Source of the DNA: Antarcticimicrobium sp.
GTDB taxonomy: Bacteria > Pseudomonadota > Alphaproteobacteria > Rhodobacterales > Rhodobacteraceae
Direction of reading: 5' to 3'
Length of the DNA: 64,000 nucleotides
Assembly: GCF_029212575.1 (NCBI RefSeq)
Contig: NZ_JARGPK010000058.1
Location: 1-64,000, forward strand
This document shows positions 37,546 through 47,786 of this stretch, in pieces. Made by a program: the position numbers and the translations under genes. Numbering within the stretch: position 1 is the stretch's first letter; the number at the start of each line of letters is the position of its first letter. The notes under the pieces are model-generated. The model made no database searches. It was not told the origin of the DNA and was given only the letters and a program-made list of their open reading frames with translations.

Positions 37546-38801
37546 CGCCGATCATATTCGCCTTCAAGCTCCTGATCGCCGTTCCCGTCGCCCTGGTGCT
37601 GGCCCTGACCGCGATCTGGTACATCTGGGAGAGCGGCAACACGGTTCTGTATGACAGCTTCGCCCAGAAAATGTTTTCCGGCCTGGAAAACTATGGCCTG
37701 CTGGCGATTCCGCTGTTCATGCTGACCGGCGAGATGATGAATGAGGGCGGCATGACCCGTCGGCTGATCAATGCCGCGCGGGTCTTTGTCGGCGGGTTCC
37801 GCGGCGGGCTGGCCTATATCAACCTGCTGGCCAACATGTTCATGGCCGCGATCATCGGATCGGCCACGGCGCAGATTTCGGTGATGGCCCGCGCGATGAC
37901 GCCCGAGATGGAGAAAGAGGGCTATGACAAGGGCTTTGCCGCCGCCACAACGGCCGCCGGCGGGCTGCTGGCGCCGGTGATCCCGCCGTCGATGATGTTC
38001 GTGATTTACGGGGTGCTGGCGCAGATCCCGATCGGCGACATGTTTCTGGCCGGCATCTTGCCCGGACTGCTGATGGCCGCCGCCTTTGGCGCCGTGGTCT
38101 TTGTGGTCGGGCTTGCCTCGGGGTTCCCGAAGGGCGCGTGGTTCACCAGGAGAGAAGCGTTTTCCGCGCTCCTGTTCTGCCTTCCGGCGGCACTGATCCC
38201 GCTGGCGATTATCGGCGGCATCCTGTTCGGCATCGCAACACCGACCGAAAGCGCCGCCATCGCCTCGCTCATCGCCTTTCTGGTCGGCTGGCTGGTCTAT
38301 GGTGAGTTGAAGCCAGAAGCGATCCTGGAGATGTTCAAGCGGACGGCAGTAAACGCCTCGATGATCGTCTTCATGATCGCCACGGCCAACGTGTTCGGCT
38401 GGGTGATCATCTACGAGGCGCTTCCGCAGAAACTGGCCGCCCTGATCACGTCCATCACCAGCGATCCGTTCCTGTTCCTGCTGATCGTCAACCTGGTCCT
38501 GCTGTTCGTCGGCATGCTGATCGACGGGATCGCCGCGGTCATCCTGATTTCGCCGATCCTGTTGCCGATCGCCATGAACGATTATGGCATAAGCCCCTAT
38601 CAGTTCGGCGTGGTGATGTGCATCAACCTGGTGTTGGGCCTGCTGACCCCCCCGGTCGGTGTGGGGCTTTACATCACCTCCTCGATGAGCGGCGTCTCGC
38701 CCGGACGCATCCTGAAATCGCTCTGGCCGTTCTTGCTGGCGGTCGCGGTCATTCTCATCCTGCTCAGCCGGTTCCCCTGGATATCTACCGTGTTGATCTA
38801 G
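37542..38801 (+). CDS. dctM: TRAP transporter large permease subunit (DctM family)
   Basis: A 419-residue, twelve-segment ion-coupled permease. The family motifs are visible: AIPLFMLTGEMMNEGGMTRRLI near the N-terminus, ITAxxxGGLLAPVIPPS-type sequence in the middle (AAGGLLAPVIPPSMMFVIYG), ATPTESAAIA, and NLVLGLLTPPVGVGLY near the C-terminus. It completes the DctPQM importer. The start is GTG 37542, in a GTGA overlap with dctQ and preceded by AAGGAGG. Confidence 0.93.
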   Translation: MTPIIFAFKLLIAVPVALVLALTAIWYIWESGNTVLYDSFAQKMFSGLENYGLLAIPLFMLTGEMMNEGGMTRRLINAARVFVGGFRGGLAYINLLANMFMAAIIGSATAQISVMARAMTPEMEKEGYDKGFAAATTAAGGLLAPVIPPSMMFVIYGVLAQIPIGDMFLAGILPGLLMAAAFGAVVFVVGLASGFPKGAWFTRREAFSALLFCLPAALIPLAIIGGILFGIATPTESAAIASLIAFLVGWLVYGELKPEAILEMFKRTAVNASMIVFMIATANVFGWVIIYEALPQKLAALITSITSDPFLFLLIVNLVLLFVGMLIDGIAAVILISPILLPIAMNDYGISPYQFGVVMCINLVLGLLTPPVGVGLYITSSMSGVSPGRILKSLWPFLLAVAVILILLSRFPWISTVLI

Positions 38802-38948
38802 ATCCCTCGCCCATTGGTGCAGAGCCGTGCAAGACAGCACCGGCAGCGCCGGGTTCGGCGCCATCATCAGGCCGGCATCCTTGACGCCACCGTGGCCCAG
38901 GGCCTAGGTAGGGCGGACCCCTCTCAGCAACACCTGCCCCCCGGCGCC

Positions 38949-39620
38949 ATGTTTGAAGCACGCGAGAAAAAACTTGGGCTGCGCGCCCAGAAACACCTCC
39001 GGCGCCGCGCCGGGATCCTGCGCGTGGCGCAGCAGCTTTTTTCGAGCAAGGGATATGATGACACCCGCATGTCGGAGATCGCCGAGCAGGCCGGCGTGAC
39101 CACGCCCACCGTCTTCAACAATTTCGGATCCAAGGTGGAACTGCTGCTCGCGGTGATCGTCACCGCCCACGAAGCGGCCTGTGCGCGGGCCGATGAAACC
39201 CGGGCCGCCTGGCGCGGCGATGTTGCCGGCGGCGTGTGCAAGATCCTGCGCGTCTATCTTGAGAACATGGACGGCATCCTGTCAAAACAGGCCTGGCGGC
39301 TGGCCGAGGCGAGTTACATCACGATGCCGGATTCCGAATTCGTCCGGATGTTTGCCAGCATAGACGAGCGCAATGCCGCACAGCTCGAGGCCTTTCTGGC
39401 CCAGGCGTTGCCGGACCGTGTGATGCGCCCCGGAATCCCTGCCCTGCTGGCGCGGACGATCTACAGCACCTGGCTGGCCCGTTACGTCGAATTCATCCGC
39501 GACGACGAGCAAGACCCGGAGGAGTTCCAGGGATTGGTCGAGCGTGATGTGACCGGGCTGCTGGCGCTGATCCTGGATCCGGCCGCCCCGCCCGCACGGG
39601 CAGGGCAGTCCGGGGCGTGA
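38949..39620 (+). CDS. TetR-family transcriptional regulator
   Basis: A 223-residue TetR/AcrR-type regulator. The helix-turn-helix reads RAGILRVAQQLFSSKGYDDT and MSEIAEQAGVTTPTVFNNFGSK. It ends exactly where the convergent amidohydrolase gene ends (adjacent stop codons). Targets are unknown; the amidohydrolase/ABC importer block or the TRAP operon are the obvious options. ATG 38949 starts the family-like sequence, although no clear ribosome binding site precedes it. The frame is open back to 38814. Confidence 0.82.
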   Translation: MFEAREKKLGLRAQKHLRRRAGILRVAQQLFSSKGYDDTRMSEIAEQAGVTTPTVFNNFGSKVELLLAVIVTAHEAACARADETRAAWRGDVAGGVCKILRVYLENMDGILSKQAWRLAEASYITMPDSEFVRMFASIDERNAAQLEAFLAQALPDRVMRPGIPALLARTIYSTWLARYVEFIRDDEQDPEEFQGLVERDVTGLLALILDPAAPPARAGQSGA

Positions 39621-41288
39621 TCAGCCCCCCCAGGTGAGGTTTCCGCGGCAGAGCGTCGCGGCGGCGCGGGCCTGGTCGAGCTGGCCTGGCTCCATCGCCT
39701 CCAGATCATGCGACATGACCGCGATGTCGGCCATCATGCCGGGTTTGAGCCTGCCCTTGCGGTCTTCGTTGAATTCAACCCAGGCATTGCCGGCGGTATA
39801 GCTTTCCAGCGTTTCCATCAGGCCCTGGGCCTGGTTGCGCCAGGGTGCACCGAGATCGAGCGGGGCGACCGCCGCCTTGACGCTGGGCATCACATCGACC
39901 GGGATCACCGGCCAGTCGGTCGAGAAGATCACCCGTGCGCCGCTGTCGCGGATGTCCTTCCAGGCATAGGCAAGCGGGATCTGGTGATCGTGCAGCACCT
40001 CGCCCACGCCCTCGGGCGTAAACAGGCCGCCAAAGGGCGCGTGGCCCGGCTGGATCGAGGCCACCACACCCAGCGCCGCGAACCGCGGCAGATCGTCGGG
40101 ATGCAGCACCTCGATATGTTCGACCCGGTGGCGGCTGTCGCGCAGGCCGTTGGCCTTTTGCGCCGCTTCGTAGCCGTCGAGCGTGCGGCGCACGGCCAGG
40201 TCGCCGATCGCGTGGGTGGCGATTTGCAGGCCCATGGCATCGGCCCGGACGCAAGCCGCGTTGAAATGCCCGGGCTCGAACACCGCGTCGCCGATGTGAT
40301 CGCTGCCCGGATAGGGCTGCAGCATCAGCGCGGTGCCGCTTTCGACCACCCCGTCCATGAACATCTTGACCCGGTTGCACCAGACCATGTCGCTGTGAAA
40401 GCGCCGGCGCATCTCGGCGGCCTCGTCGAAACGGTCGAGGGAATCGAAGCTCTTGAAGTGGAACGGCACCTCGGTACGGCAGATCAGGCTGCCCTCGGCC
40501 TCCATCTCGGCCAGAAGTTCCAGCTGATAGATATTGCCGTCCATGTTGTGCAGCCCGGTGATGCCGTGGCTGGCGCAATGTTTCAGCCCGCGCGCGATCG
40601 CTGCCTTGTCCATCTCCCGTTCTGCCGCGGTTGCGGGCGGTTCGGGGTCACGGCCGGTGACCATCCCCAGCAGGTCGCGCCCGCCGTGACGGGTCAGCCG
40701 CAGCACCGGCGCGAACGCCGAGGCCTCCAGCAATTCTCCGCTGGCCTTGCCGTCGTCGCCCAGCACGATGGTCGCACCGGCATCGACCGGGCCGCCGTGC
40801 AGGATGCCCGCGGCCTCCAGCGCCCGCGTATTGGCCCAGATCGTGTGGTGATCGGGGGCGAACATGGCAAAGGGGCGGTCCGGCAATACCCGGTCGAGGA
40901 CATGGCGGTTGGTCTTTTGCCCAGATCCCAGGATCGCGTAATCGGCCTGCACCGCGAACACCACCTTGTCGTTCGGGCATTCGGCGGCGGCGGCCCGGAC
41001 CCGGGCCGTCAGCTCCGCCTCGCCCTGAACGCCATGCAGGTCGAGATAGCCCAGTTCCACCGAGCCACCGAACAGGTGAACATGGCTGTCGATGAAGCCG
41101 GGCAGCACGGTGGCGCCGCCGGCGTCGATCACGCGGGTGGCGGGCCCGGCGAGATCGCGGATCTCTTCGGTACTGCCGACCGCGGCGATCACGCCGCCGG
41201 TGACGGCCAGCGCCTCGGCGCGCGGGCGGGCATCGTCAAAGGTGATCAGGCGACCGTTGAGGATCACGGTTTCTGGGGCTTGGGGCAT
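39621..41288 (-). CDS. Amidohydrolase, YtcJ/N-substituted formamide deformylase family
   Basis: A 555-residue metal-dependent amidohydrolase (amidohydrolase_3 class). The first metal motif is FIDSHVHLFGGS near residue 60. The mid-region carries HGITGLHNMDG, LQIATHAIGDLAVRR and HRVEHIEVLHPDD. The late acidic ligand motif is VIFSTDWPVIPVD. These enzymes hydrolyse N-substituted amides or formamides; the substrate here is unknown. It is transcribed in the same direction as the polyamine-type ABC genes, 63 bp downstream of the binding-protein gene, so it may act on the imported compound. ATG 41288 has GGAGAAA upstream. Confidence 0.85.
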   Translation of the reverse strand: MPQAPETVILNGRLITFDDARPRAEALAVTGGVIAAVGSTEEIRDLAGPATRVIDAGGATVLPGFIDSHVHLFGGSVELGYLDLHGVQGEAELTARVRAAAAECPNDKVVFAVQADYAILGSGQKTNRHVLDRVLPDRPFAMFAPDHHTIWANTRALEAAGILHGGPVDAGATIVLGDDGKASGELLEASAFAPVLRLTRHGGRDLLGMVTGRDPEPPATAAEREMDKAAIARGLKHCASHGITGLHNMDGNIYQLELLAEMEAEGSLICRTEVPFHFKSFDSLDRFDEAAEMRRRFHSDMVWCNRVKMFMDGVVESGTALMLQPYPGSDHIGDAVFEPGHFNAACVRADAMGLQIATHAIGDLAVRRTLDGYEAAQKANGLRDSRHRVEHIEVLHPDDLPRFAALGVVASIQPGHAPFGGLFTPEGVGEVLHDHQIPLAYAWKDIRDSGARVIFSTDWPVIPVDVMPSVKAAVAPLDLGAPWRNQAQGLMETLESYTAGNAWVEFNEDRKGRLKPGMMADIAVMSHDLEAMEPGQLDQARAAATLCRGNLTWGG

Positions 41289-41351
41289 GGGTTTCTCCGT
41301 GGAAATCATCCGCGACCGCGCAGGATGGCGCGGCCGCGGTTTGCTGGTGTC

Positions 41352-42377
41352 TTACTTCTTCACTTCGGTCCAGATCTTCGAATAGATCCGCTGCACCTCG
41401 GGAGGGCAGGTCTTGGCGATATAGCCGGCACCCTGCAGCGCCTCGGGGATCACCACCTCGGGGGCGGTTGCCATGACCTCGTCCATGAAGGCCTCGGAGC
41501 CCATGATGCCGTTGGCATAGCGCGCGAAGTTCGACAGGATCGCGGCGTTCTCAGGCTCCATCATGAAGTTGAGGAACAGCTTGGCGTTCTCGACGTTCTG
41601 GGCATCGGCGAGGATCGCGGCATTGTCCATCCAGATCCCGAAGCCGGTCTGAGGATAGCCATAAGCGATGTCGGGGTTCTGCAGCCGCGCCCGGAACGAG
41701 GCCCCGTTCCAGTTCACCCCTGCGGCCAGATCGCCCTTGGCGTATTGCTCGATGCTGCCGTAGGACATCGACAGCCAGTCCTTCTTGGCCTCGACCAGCT
41801 TGTCGCGCACCTTTTTGAGGACGTCCTTGTCGTCGGTGCATTGCTCGCCGCCCATGTATTGGATCGTCATGCTGAGCACGTCGATCATCTCGGGCACGAC
41901 GTTGATCTTTCCCTTCAGCTCCTCGGGCGGATCCAGAACCAGCGCGGCGGTGTTGATATCGCCGCTGTAGACCGAGGTGTTCACGGTCAGCCCAACGGTG
42001 CCCCATTGCCACGGAACGGTGTACTCGCGGCCCGGATCGAAATCGACATCGACCCAGCGCGGATCGACGTTCTTGAAGTTCTCCATCTGGTTCGGCTGCG
42101 ATTTCATCAGCAGCCCCTCGCCGACGAAGATCGGGATATAGGTGCCCGAGGGAACGACGATGTCGAACCCGTGGCCGCCGGCCTTGACCTTGGCCAAAGC
42201 GGTATCGTTGCTGTCGTAGTCGGTCAGGGTGACATCGACATCATACTGCTTCTCGAATTTCTCGATCAGCTCGGGGCTGGTGTAATTGCCCCAGTTGTAG
42301 ATATTGAGCTGCCCCTCGGCCCAGGCCGCGCCAGAGGTGATCGCGGTCACCACCGCGGCTGTGAAGAGATGTTTCAT
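41352..42377 (-). CDS. potD: ABC transporter substrate-binding protein, polyamine (PotD/PotF) type
   Basis: A 341-residue periplasmic binding protein with a signal peptide (cleavage near AWAEG). The mature start, [19 protein letters not shown], is typical of the spermidine/putrescine group. Later segments [15 protein letters not shown] and [14 protein letters not shown] match the family. It delivers a polyamine or similar cation to the PotBC permease. ATG 42377 has AGGAGAA upstream. The gene order is potA-potB-potC-potD, leftward. Confidence 0.9.
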   Translation of the reverse strand: MKHLFTAAVVTAITSGAAWAEGQLNIYNWGNYTSPELIEKFEKQYDVDVTLTDYDSNDTALAKVKAGGHGFDIVVPSGTYIPIFVGEGLLMKSQPNQMENFKNVDPRWVDVDFDPGREYTVPWQWGTVGLTVNTSVYSGDINTAALVLDPPEELKGKINVVPEMIDVLSMTIQYMGGEQCTDDKDVLKKVRDKLVEAKKDWLSMSYGSIEQYAKGDLAAGVNWNGASFRARLQNPDIAYGYPQTGFGIWMDNAAILADAQNVENAKLFLNFMMEPENAAILSNFARYANGIMGSEAFMDEVMATAPEVVIPEALQGAGYIAKTCPPEVQRIYSKIWTEVKK

Positions 42378-42442
42378 TCTATCGTTCTCCTGTTGGGTTG
42401 GTCTTGGTGGTTATCTGGCAGCCCAAGGCGGCTGCATCCCGG

Positions 42443-43243
42443 TCATTTGCGGGTCCGGTTGAGAAAGAAGAAGGTGATCACCATCAGGATCGAGATCGCC
42501 AGCAGCGCGGTGGAGATCGCGTTGATCTCCGGCGTGATGACCCGGCGAATCTGGCCCAGCATGTAGGTCGGCAAGGTGTCCTGCCCGGCGGATTTCACGA
42601 ATTCGGTGATCACCACGTCGTCGAGCGAGATCACGAAGGCCAGCATCGCGCCGGCCAGGATGCCGGGCCAGAGCTGCGGCAGGGTGATACGGCGGAACAC
42701 CTGCACCGGCGACCCGTAGAGGTCGGCCGCCGCGCGCTCGAGGTCAAGGTCCATGCCCTGAAGCCGCGCCCGCACCGGCATATAGGCGAACGGGATGCAA
42801 AAGGCGGAGTGCGCCAGGACAAGGTAGAGCAGCCCGGTATACCCGGTGGCCTGCTTGACGGCGGCGAAGACGATCAGCAACGCCACTGCCGTGACGATTT
42901 CGGGCACCATGAGCGGCTGGTTGACCATGGCGAAGACCAGGGTCTGGCCGCGCCAGGGTTTGGTCCGGGTGGTGGCCAGCGCCGCCAGTACCGCCGCCGA
43001 GGTGGCCACCAGCGAGGACGAGCAGGCAAGGATCACGGAGCGCAGCGTCGCCTCCTGGACCTGCTCGTTTTCCCAGGCCGAGACGTACCAGCGCCAGGAG
43101 AACCCCTCCCAGATGGCGATCGAATCGCCGGCGTTGAACGAATAGGCCACCAGAAGGATGATCGGCAGGTAGAGCAGCACGAAGCACGTAAGCGCGATGG
43201 TGTTGAAGCCGGTCTGCCGGCGGACGTCGAACCCCTTAGACAT
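42443..43243 (-). CDS. potC: ABC transporter permease, polyamine (PotC) type
   Basis: A 266-residue inner-membrane permease with six hydrophobic segments. The EAA motif (LERAAADLYGSPVQVFRRITLPQLWPGI in outline) contacts the ATPase. It starts with MSKGFD, preceded by a purine-rich GAGGGGGAAA, and overlaps the end of potB by 8 bp. It forms the channel with PotB. Confidence 0.9.
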   Translation of the reverse strand: MSKGFDVRRQTGFNTIALTCFVLLYLPIILLVAYSFNAGDSIAIWEGFSWRWYVSAWENEQVQEATLRSVILACSSSLVATSAAVLAALATTRTKPWRGQTLVFAMVNQPLMVPEIVTAVALLIVFAAVKQATGYTGLLYLVLAHSAFCIPFAYMPVRARLQGMDLDLERAAADLYGSPVQVFRRITLPQLWPGILAGAMLAFVISLDDVVITEFVKSAGQDTLPTYMLGQIRRVITPEINAISTALLAISILMVITFFFLNRTRK

Positions 43244-44147
43244 CGCTTTCCCCCTCGCGCCCGATGGCGCGCACGTAGAAGACCAGCGCAACCATCACCA
43301 CCGCCAGCAGCGTCAGCGACAGCGCGGCCCCCAGCGGCCAGTTGCGCAATTGTCCGAATTGCAGATCAATGAGGTTGCCGAGCATCAGCTGTTTGCCGCC
43401 GCCCAGCACACGCGGTGTCACATAGGCCCCCAGACAGGGGACGAAGACCAGAATCGAGCCGGCCACGACGCCCGGCTTGACCAGCGGAAAGATCACCCGG
43501 CGCAGCACCTGGAAGCGCGTGGCATAGAGATCGTATCCGGCCTCGACCAGGTTGAAATCCAGCCGCTCCATCGAGGCATAGACCGGCAGGATCATCAGCG
43601 GCAGGTAGACATAGGTCATGCCGACGAGGAGCGAGAACTCCGTATAGAGCATCTGGACCGGCTCATCGACGATTCCGAGCCCGAGAAGGATCATGTTGAT
43701 GGTGCCGTGATTGCGGATCAACTGCATGATCGCGAAGGTGCGGATCAGCAGGTTGGTCCAGAACGGGATCATGATCAGCAACATCCACATGTCGCGTTTG
43801 TGCGCCGGACGCGTGGCGATGAAATAGGCGGTCGGAAAGCCGACGAGGAAAGACAGGATCACGGTCAGCAGCGACAGCTTCACCGAGCGCCAGAGCACCG
43901 TCAGATGCGCATCGGCGAGCTTCAGCTCTTCGGTGAAGAAATCGCGTTCGGCGACCACGTTGAACCAGGAGGTCCAGGAAAACTGCCATTCGACCCCGCC
44001 ATAATCGCCGGGGGTGAGGAAGGAATAGATCACCACAATCAGCAGCGGGCCCATGGCGGCGAGGGTCAGGATGACCAGCGCGGGAGTGAGAAGCAGCCAG
44101 CGGTCGCGTGTTTCCCGGCGGCTGCGTATCGTGGAGAGATCGGTCAT
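43236..44147 (-). CDS. potB: ABC transporter permease, polyamine (PotB) type
   Basis: A 303-residue inner-membrane permease with six main hydrophobic segments and the EAA motif (LVEAGYDLYATRFQVLRRVIFPL in outline). A large periplasmic loop follows the first helix, as in PotB. It partners PotC. It starts 4 bp after the potA stop and overlaps potC. Confidence 0.9.
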   Translation of the reverse strand: MTDLSTIRSRRETRDRWLLLTPALVILTLAAMGPLLIVVIYSFLTPGDYGGVEWQFSWTSWFNVVAERDFFTEELKLADAHLTVLWRSVKLSLLTVILSFLVGFPTAYFIATRPAHKRDMWMLLIMIPFWTNLLIRTFAIMQLIRNHGTINMILLGLGIVDEPVQMLYTEFSLLVGMTYVYLPLMILPVYASMERLDFNLVEAGYDLYATRFQVLRRVIFPLVKPGVVAGSILVFVPCLGAYVTPRVLGGGKQLMLGNLIDLQFGQLRNWPLGAALSLTLLAVVMVALVFYVRAIGREGESDV

Positions 44148-44151
44148 CGGC

Positions 44152-45228
<1,077 letters not shown>

Positions 45229-45370
45229 TCATGCGTTCCCTTCCGATCCTTTTCCGGGCTGCGGTCGAGCCTGCCGCCGGGCAACACCCCACGCCGCCGC
45301 GCCCTGACCACGTGTTCACCGCCGGCCCTTGTTACGGCGGCGATGCATGGCCCGTGACAGGAAGTGTGCA

Positions 45371-45410
45371 ATTTGATCAAATCCTCCGTCAACCGTTTTA
45401 TTCGATAAAA
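45371..45410. promoter_or_regulatory. Two palindromes upstream of the potA operon
   Basis: ATTTGATCAAAT (45371-45382) is a perfect 12-bp palindrome. TTTTAT-TCG-ATAAAA (45396-45410) is a perfect inverted repeat 13 bases further on. Both lie in the AT-rich part of the 525-bp gap before potA (45229-45753), so they are likely operator sites for the ABC operon. The right part of the gap holds only an IS3-like scrap. Confidence 0.55.
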
Positions 45411-45512
45411 TGATTTTCGTGAAGCAGACTCGCGCACGAACCGGCAACCCGCCCGGAAAATGCGGCCTGCGGAGGCAGAACCCGCTTGGCGCGGTGATGG
45501 AGGGGGCTTTGA

Positions 45513-45661
45513 TGAAGACGACAGGTTTCACAGACGCCCGGATCGCGGGCATCTTGCGGCGAAGCGCCGGGCTCGTACCTTGTCAGGCAGGTCTCGCAGG
45601 GCCCTCCGGTGGTTGGCGGCGAAGACGGCGCGGCCTACCCGGCATCCAAGCCCCGGAGTAA
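45513..45661 (+). pseudogene. Remnant resembling the start of an IS3-family OrfA transposase
   Basis: The frame opens with MKTTGFTDARIAGILRR, which matches the usual start of IS3-family OrfA proteins (M-K-x3-FTDxxIxxILR). The following residues do not continue the helix-turn-helix and the frame soon ends, so this is a decayed fragment. It marks the left edge of the cassette carrying the Ddl-like and Mur-ligase genes. Confidence 0.4.
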
Positions 45662-45753
45662 CAGTGTTCGTTGGTGCCTTCGGAATGCGTTAACCGACCA
45701 TAGCCTTTTCTCGCTCCATCCGGTTCTCGACCTCCCCCAAGGGCAGGGTTCAC

Positions 45754-46932
45754 TTAGCGCGGTAACAGGTAAGCCGCTTGTGGAACGGGGTCGTCAAACT
45801 CCTTGACCGTGTCCACCAGGGCCTCATCCACCAGATGAGAGATGAGATCCGGAAACAGGACCTGCGGGTCTGCTGCTTCCCACAGGAAGAAGCCGTAGGA
45901 GCCGGGGATCGGGTTGATCTCGTTGAACCACAGCTCTCCGGACCGCTTGTCATGCATGAAATCCATCCTGGGCGCCCCGCGCTGCCCGAGGATGGAAAAC
46001 GCCTTGGCGGCATAGTCGTAGAGGCGCGCTTGCAGATCCGGGTCGAGGTCGGGATTGATATCGCGCGTCAGCGACAGCATGCCCTGGGAGGGTGCGACCG
46101 CCGCGCCCAGCTTGCCCTCTCCGCCGGCCTTGGAACTGCCCTCGCGCGCCAGGTATTTTTCCCGGAAATCAAGAAGCTCTGCGGATGACTTCGGGCGTTC
46201 GATCGCTGAGAAACGGATCTCCCCGTCGCGGTACATGACCGCGATGTTCAGCTCTTCGAGGTTCTGCACCTGCGGCTCGACCAGGGCGAAAGTGTCTTCT
46301 CGCAATGCCCCCTGCAGGTTGGCCAGCAGCGTCGCGCGGTCCTTTGCCAGGCCGACACCGATGCTGGAACCCAGATTGGCCGGCTTGACGACCAGGGGAT
46401 AGGACAGCCGGTCCTCGATCCTTTCACAAACCGCCTGCGCATTTGACAGGTCGTTGGCATGAACCACCACGTGGGGCAGCACGTTCACCCTGGCGGATGC
46501 GACCAGCGACTTGGTGGCGTCCTTGCGCATGGCGATCGCGGAATTCGTCGCCGAGAACCCCGTCGTCGGAATCCCCGCGATTTCGAGCATCCCCTGAAGG
46601 CGACCATCCTCACCAAAGGGGCCGTGAAAGACCGGCAGGGCGCAATCGATGCCGCACCGCCAGCGGTTGTCGGGGGCCTTCAGGCATGGACCCTGATCGT
46701 CCCAGACGAAGAGCACCTCGCGCAGGCCCGGCGGGGTCGGCTTGTAGCGTTCCAGTTGGCGCAGCGCGGGGCCGTGAAAGAAGCGGCCTTCAAAGCTCAT
46801 GTACACCGGAACGATGTTCATCCGCCGGATGTCTGCCGCGTCCATCAACTGTTGGGCGCTGATGACACTGACGTCGTGTTCCTGGCTTGGCCCCCCGAAG
46901 ATGACGGCGATGTTCAGCTTTTCCACGGGCAC
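45754..46932 (-). CDS. D-alanine-D-alanine ligase-like ATP-grasp enzyme, atypical
   Basis: A 392-residue ATP-grasp ligase of the Ddl family. The N-terminus, IAVIFGGPSQEHDVSVISA, and the ALPVFHGPFGEDG motif are classic Ddl. YPLVVKPANLGSSIGV binds ATP. The C-terminal active-site motif is EINPIPGSYGFFLWEA rather than the standard EVNTLPGFT, placing it in a divergent subfamily. Ddl enzymes join two D-amino acids, or a D-amino acid and a D-hydroxy acid. It diverges from a hydrolase and a membrane Mur ligase, so the product may be a dipeptide or depsipeptide attached by that ligase. It is unlikely to be the housekeeping Ddl, which normally lies in the division/cell-wall cluster. Confidence 0.83.
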   Translation of the reverse strand: MPVEKLNIAVIFGGPSQEHDVSVISAQQLMDAADIRRMNIVPVYMSFEGRFFHGPALRQLERYKPTPPGLREVLFVWDDQGPCLKAPDNRWRCGIDCALPVFHGPFGEDGRLQGMLEIAGIPTTGFSATNSAIAMRKDATKSLVASARVNVLPHVVVHANDLSNAQAVCERIEDRLSYPLVVKPANLGSSIGVGLAKDRATLLANLQGALREDTFALVEPQVQNLEELNIAVMYRDGEIRFSAIERPKSSAELLDFREKYLAREGSSKAGGEGKLGAAVAPSQGMLSLTRDINPDLDPDLQARLYDYAAKAFSILGQRGAPRMDFMHDKRSGELWFNEINPIPGSYGFFLWEAADPQVLFPDLISHLVDEALVDTVKEFDDPVPQAAYLLPR

Positions 46933-47027
46933 TGGCTTCCTTAGAACTGGTCGGCGTGATTCATATACATTATGGGGATTCAGAGCACTATATCAGGTAT
47001 CAATAAAAAACTGTCCGAACGGTCGCC
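46933..47027. promoter_or_regulatory. Divergent promoter between the Ddl-like and hydrolase genes
   Basis: A 95-bp AT-rich gap separates the two divergent genes, which must share it for both promoters. A TATCAGGTATCAA stretch (about 46991-47003) repeats TATCA in tandem and could be a regulator site. No regulator gene is part of the cassette. Confidence 0.4.
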
Positions 47028-47786
47028 ATGTCATCGATGAACTATGAGATATTGGGAGCAAAGGAAGGGTTCCCGGTTGTGTTCGGTCACGGCTGGGGGC
47101 GCGACCACAGGGACTTCATCCCGGTCGCAGAGCTTCTCGGCGACCGCGCCAGGATCATCGCGCTGGATTTCCCGGGCTTCGGCAAAAGCGCTCGCCCCGA
47201 GGCCGCCTGGGATACGCAGGACTACGCCGTGGCCACCCGGGCCCTGCTCGAAAACGAGCTGGGCGTGACCCGTTTCATCTGGGTCGGGCACAGCTTTGGC
47301 GGCCGTGTCGGGCTGCGGCTGGCCCAGATGCCCGACAGCCCGGTTGCCCATCTGTTCATCGTCGCAGGGGCCGGCGTGCCGCGACAGGTGCCCTTGGCGA
47401 AACGACTGCGCGGGAAATGGCGCGGCTGGCGTTTCAAGAGGCAAAAGGCCGCCGCGGGACGCGAGGAAGATATCATCGCGCTGGAGAAAAAATTTGGCAG
47501 CGCGGATTACGTCGAAAGCCGGAACAGCGGGTTACGGGACATATTCATCAAGACGGTCCAGGAGGATCAATCCGATCTGCTGGGGACAATTCGCTGTCCG
47601 ACCACGCTCGTCTATGGCGAACGCGACACGGAAACCCCGCCGGAGATCGGGCAGAGCCTGCATCGCCTGATCCCGCAATCGACCTATCTCGAATGCCCTG
47701 AGTTCGACCACCACTCGATCCTGTCACGTGGGCGCCACCAATTGACCTTGATGCTGCGCGAAGCCCTGCAGGAGTTGGGCGCATGA
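47028..47786 (+). CDS. Alpha/beta-hydrolase
   Basis: A 252-residue alpha/beta-hydrolase. The oxyanion strand is VVFGHGWGRDHRDF, the nucleophile elbow is GHSFGG, the acid is the Asp in YGERDTETPP, and the His lies in PEFDHHSIL. No signal peptide. It overlaps the Mur-ligase gene by 4 bp (ATGA), so the two are co-translated. In this setting it may release or transfer an acyl/peptidyl group linked to the product of the two ligases, but the substrate is unknown. ATG 47028 has only a weak ribosome binding site. Confidence 0.85.
   Translation: MSSMNYEILGAKEGFPVVFGHGWGRDHRDFIPVAELLGDRARIIALDFPGFGKSARPEAAWDTQDYAVATRALLENELGVTRFIWVGHSFGGRVGLRLAQMPDSPVAHLFIVAGAGVPRQVPLAKRLRGKWRGWRFKRQKAAAGREEDIIALEKKFGSADYVESRNSGLRDIFIKTVQEDQSDLLGTIRCPTTLVYGERDTETPPEIGQSLHRLIPQSTYLECPEFDHHSILSRGRHQLTLMLREALQELGA

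Noticed and set aside
39621-41288. The amidohydrolase as the missing aminocarboxymuconate-semialdehyde decarboxylase
   Set aside because: It is a 555-residue YtcJ-type amidohydrolase; the decarboxylase is about 330 residues with a different motif layout.
39708-42566. A 952-codon open frame opposite the amidohydrolase and binding-protein genes
   Set aside because: Both strands cannot be coding here. The minus-strand genes have family motifs, signal peptide and ribosome binding sites; this frame has none.
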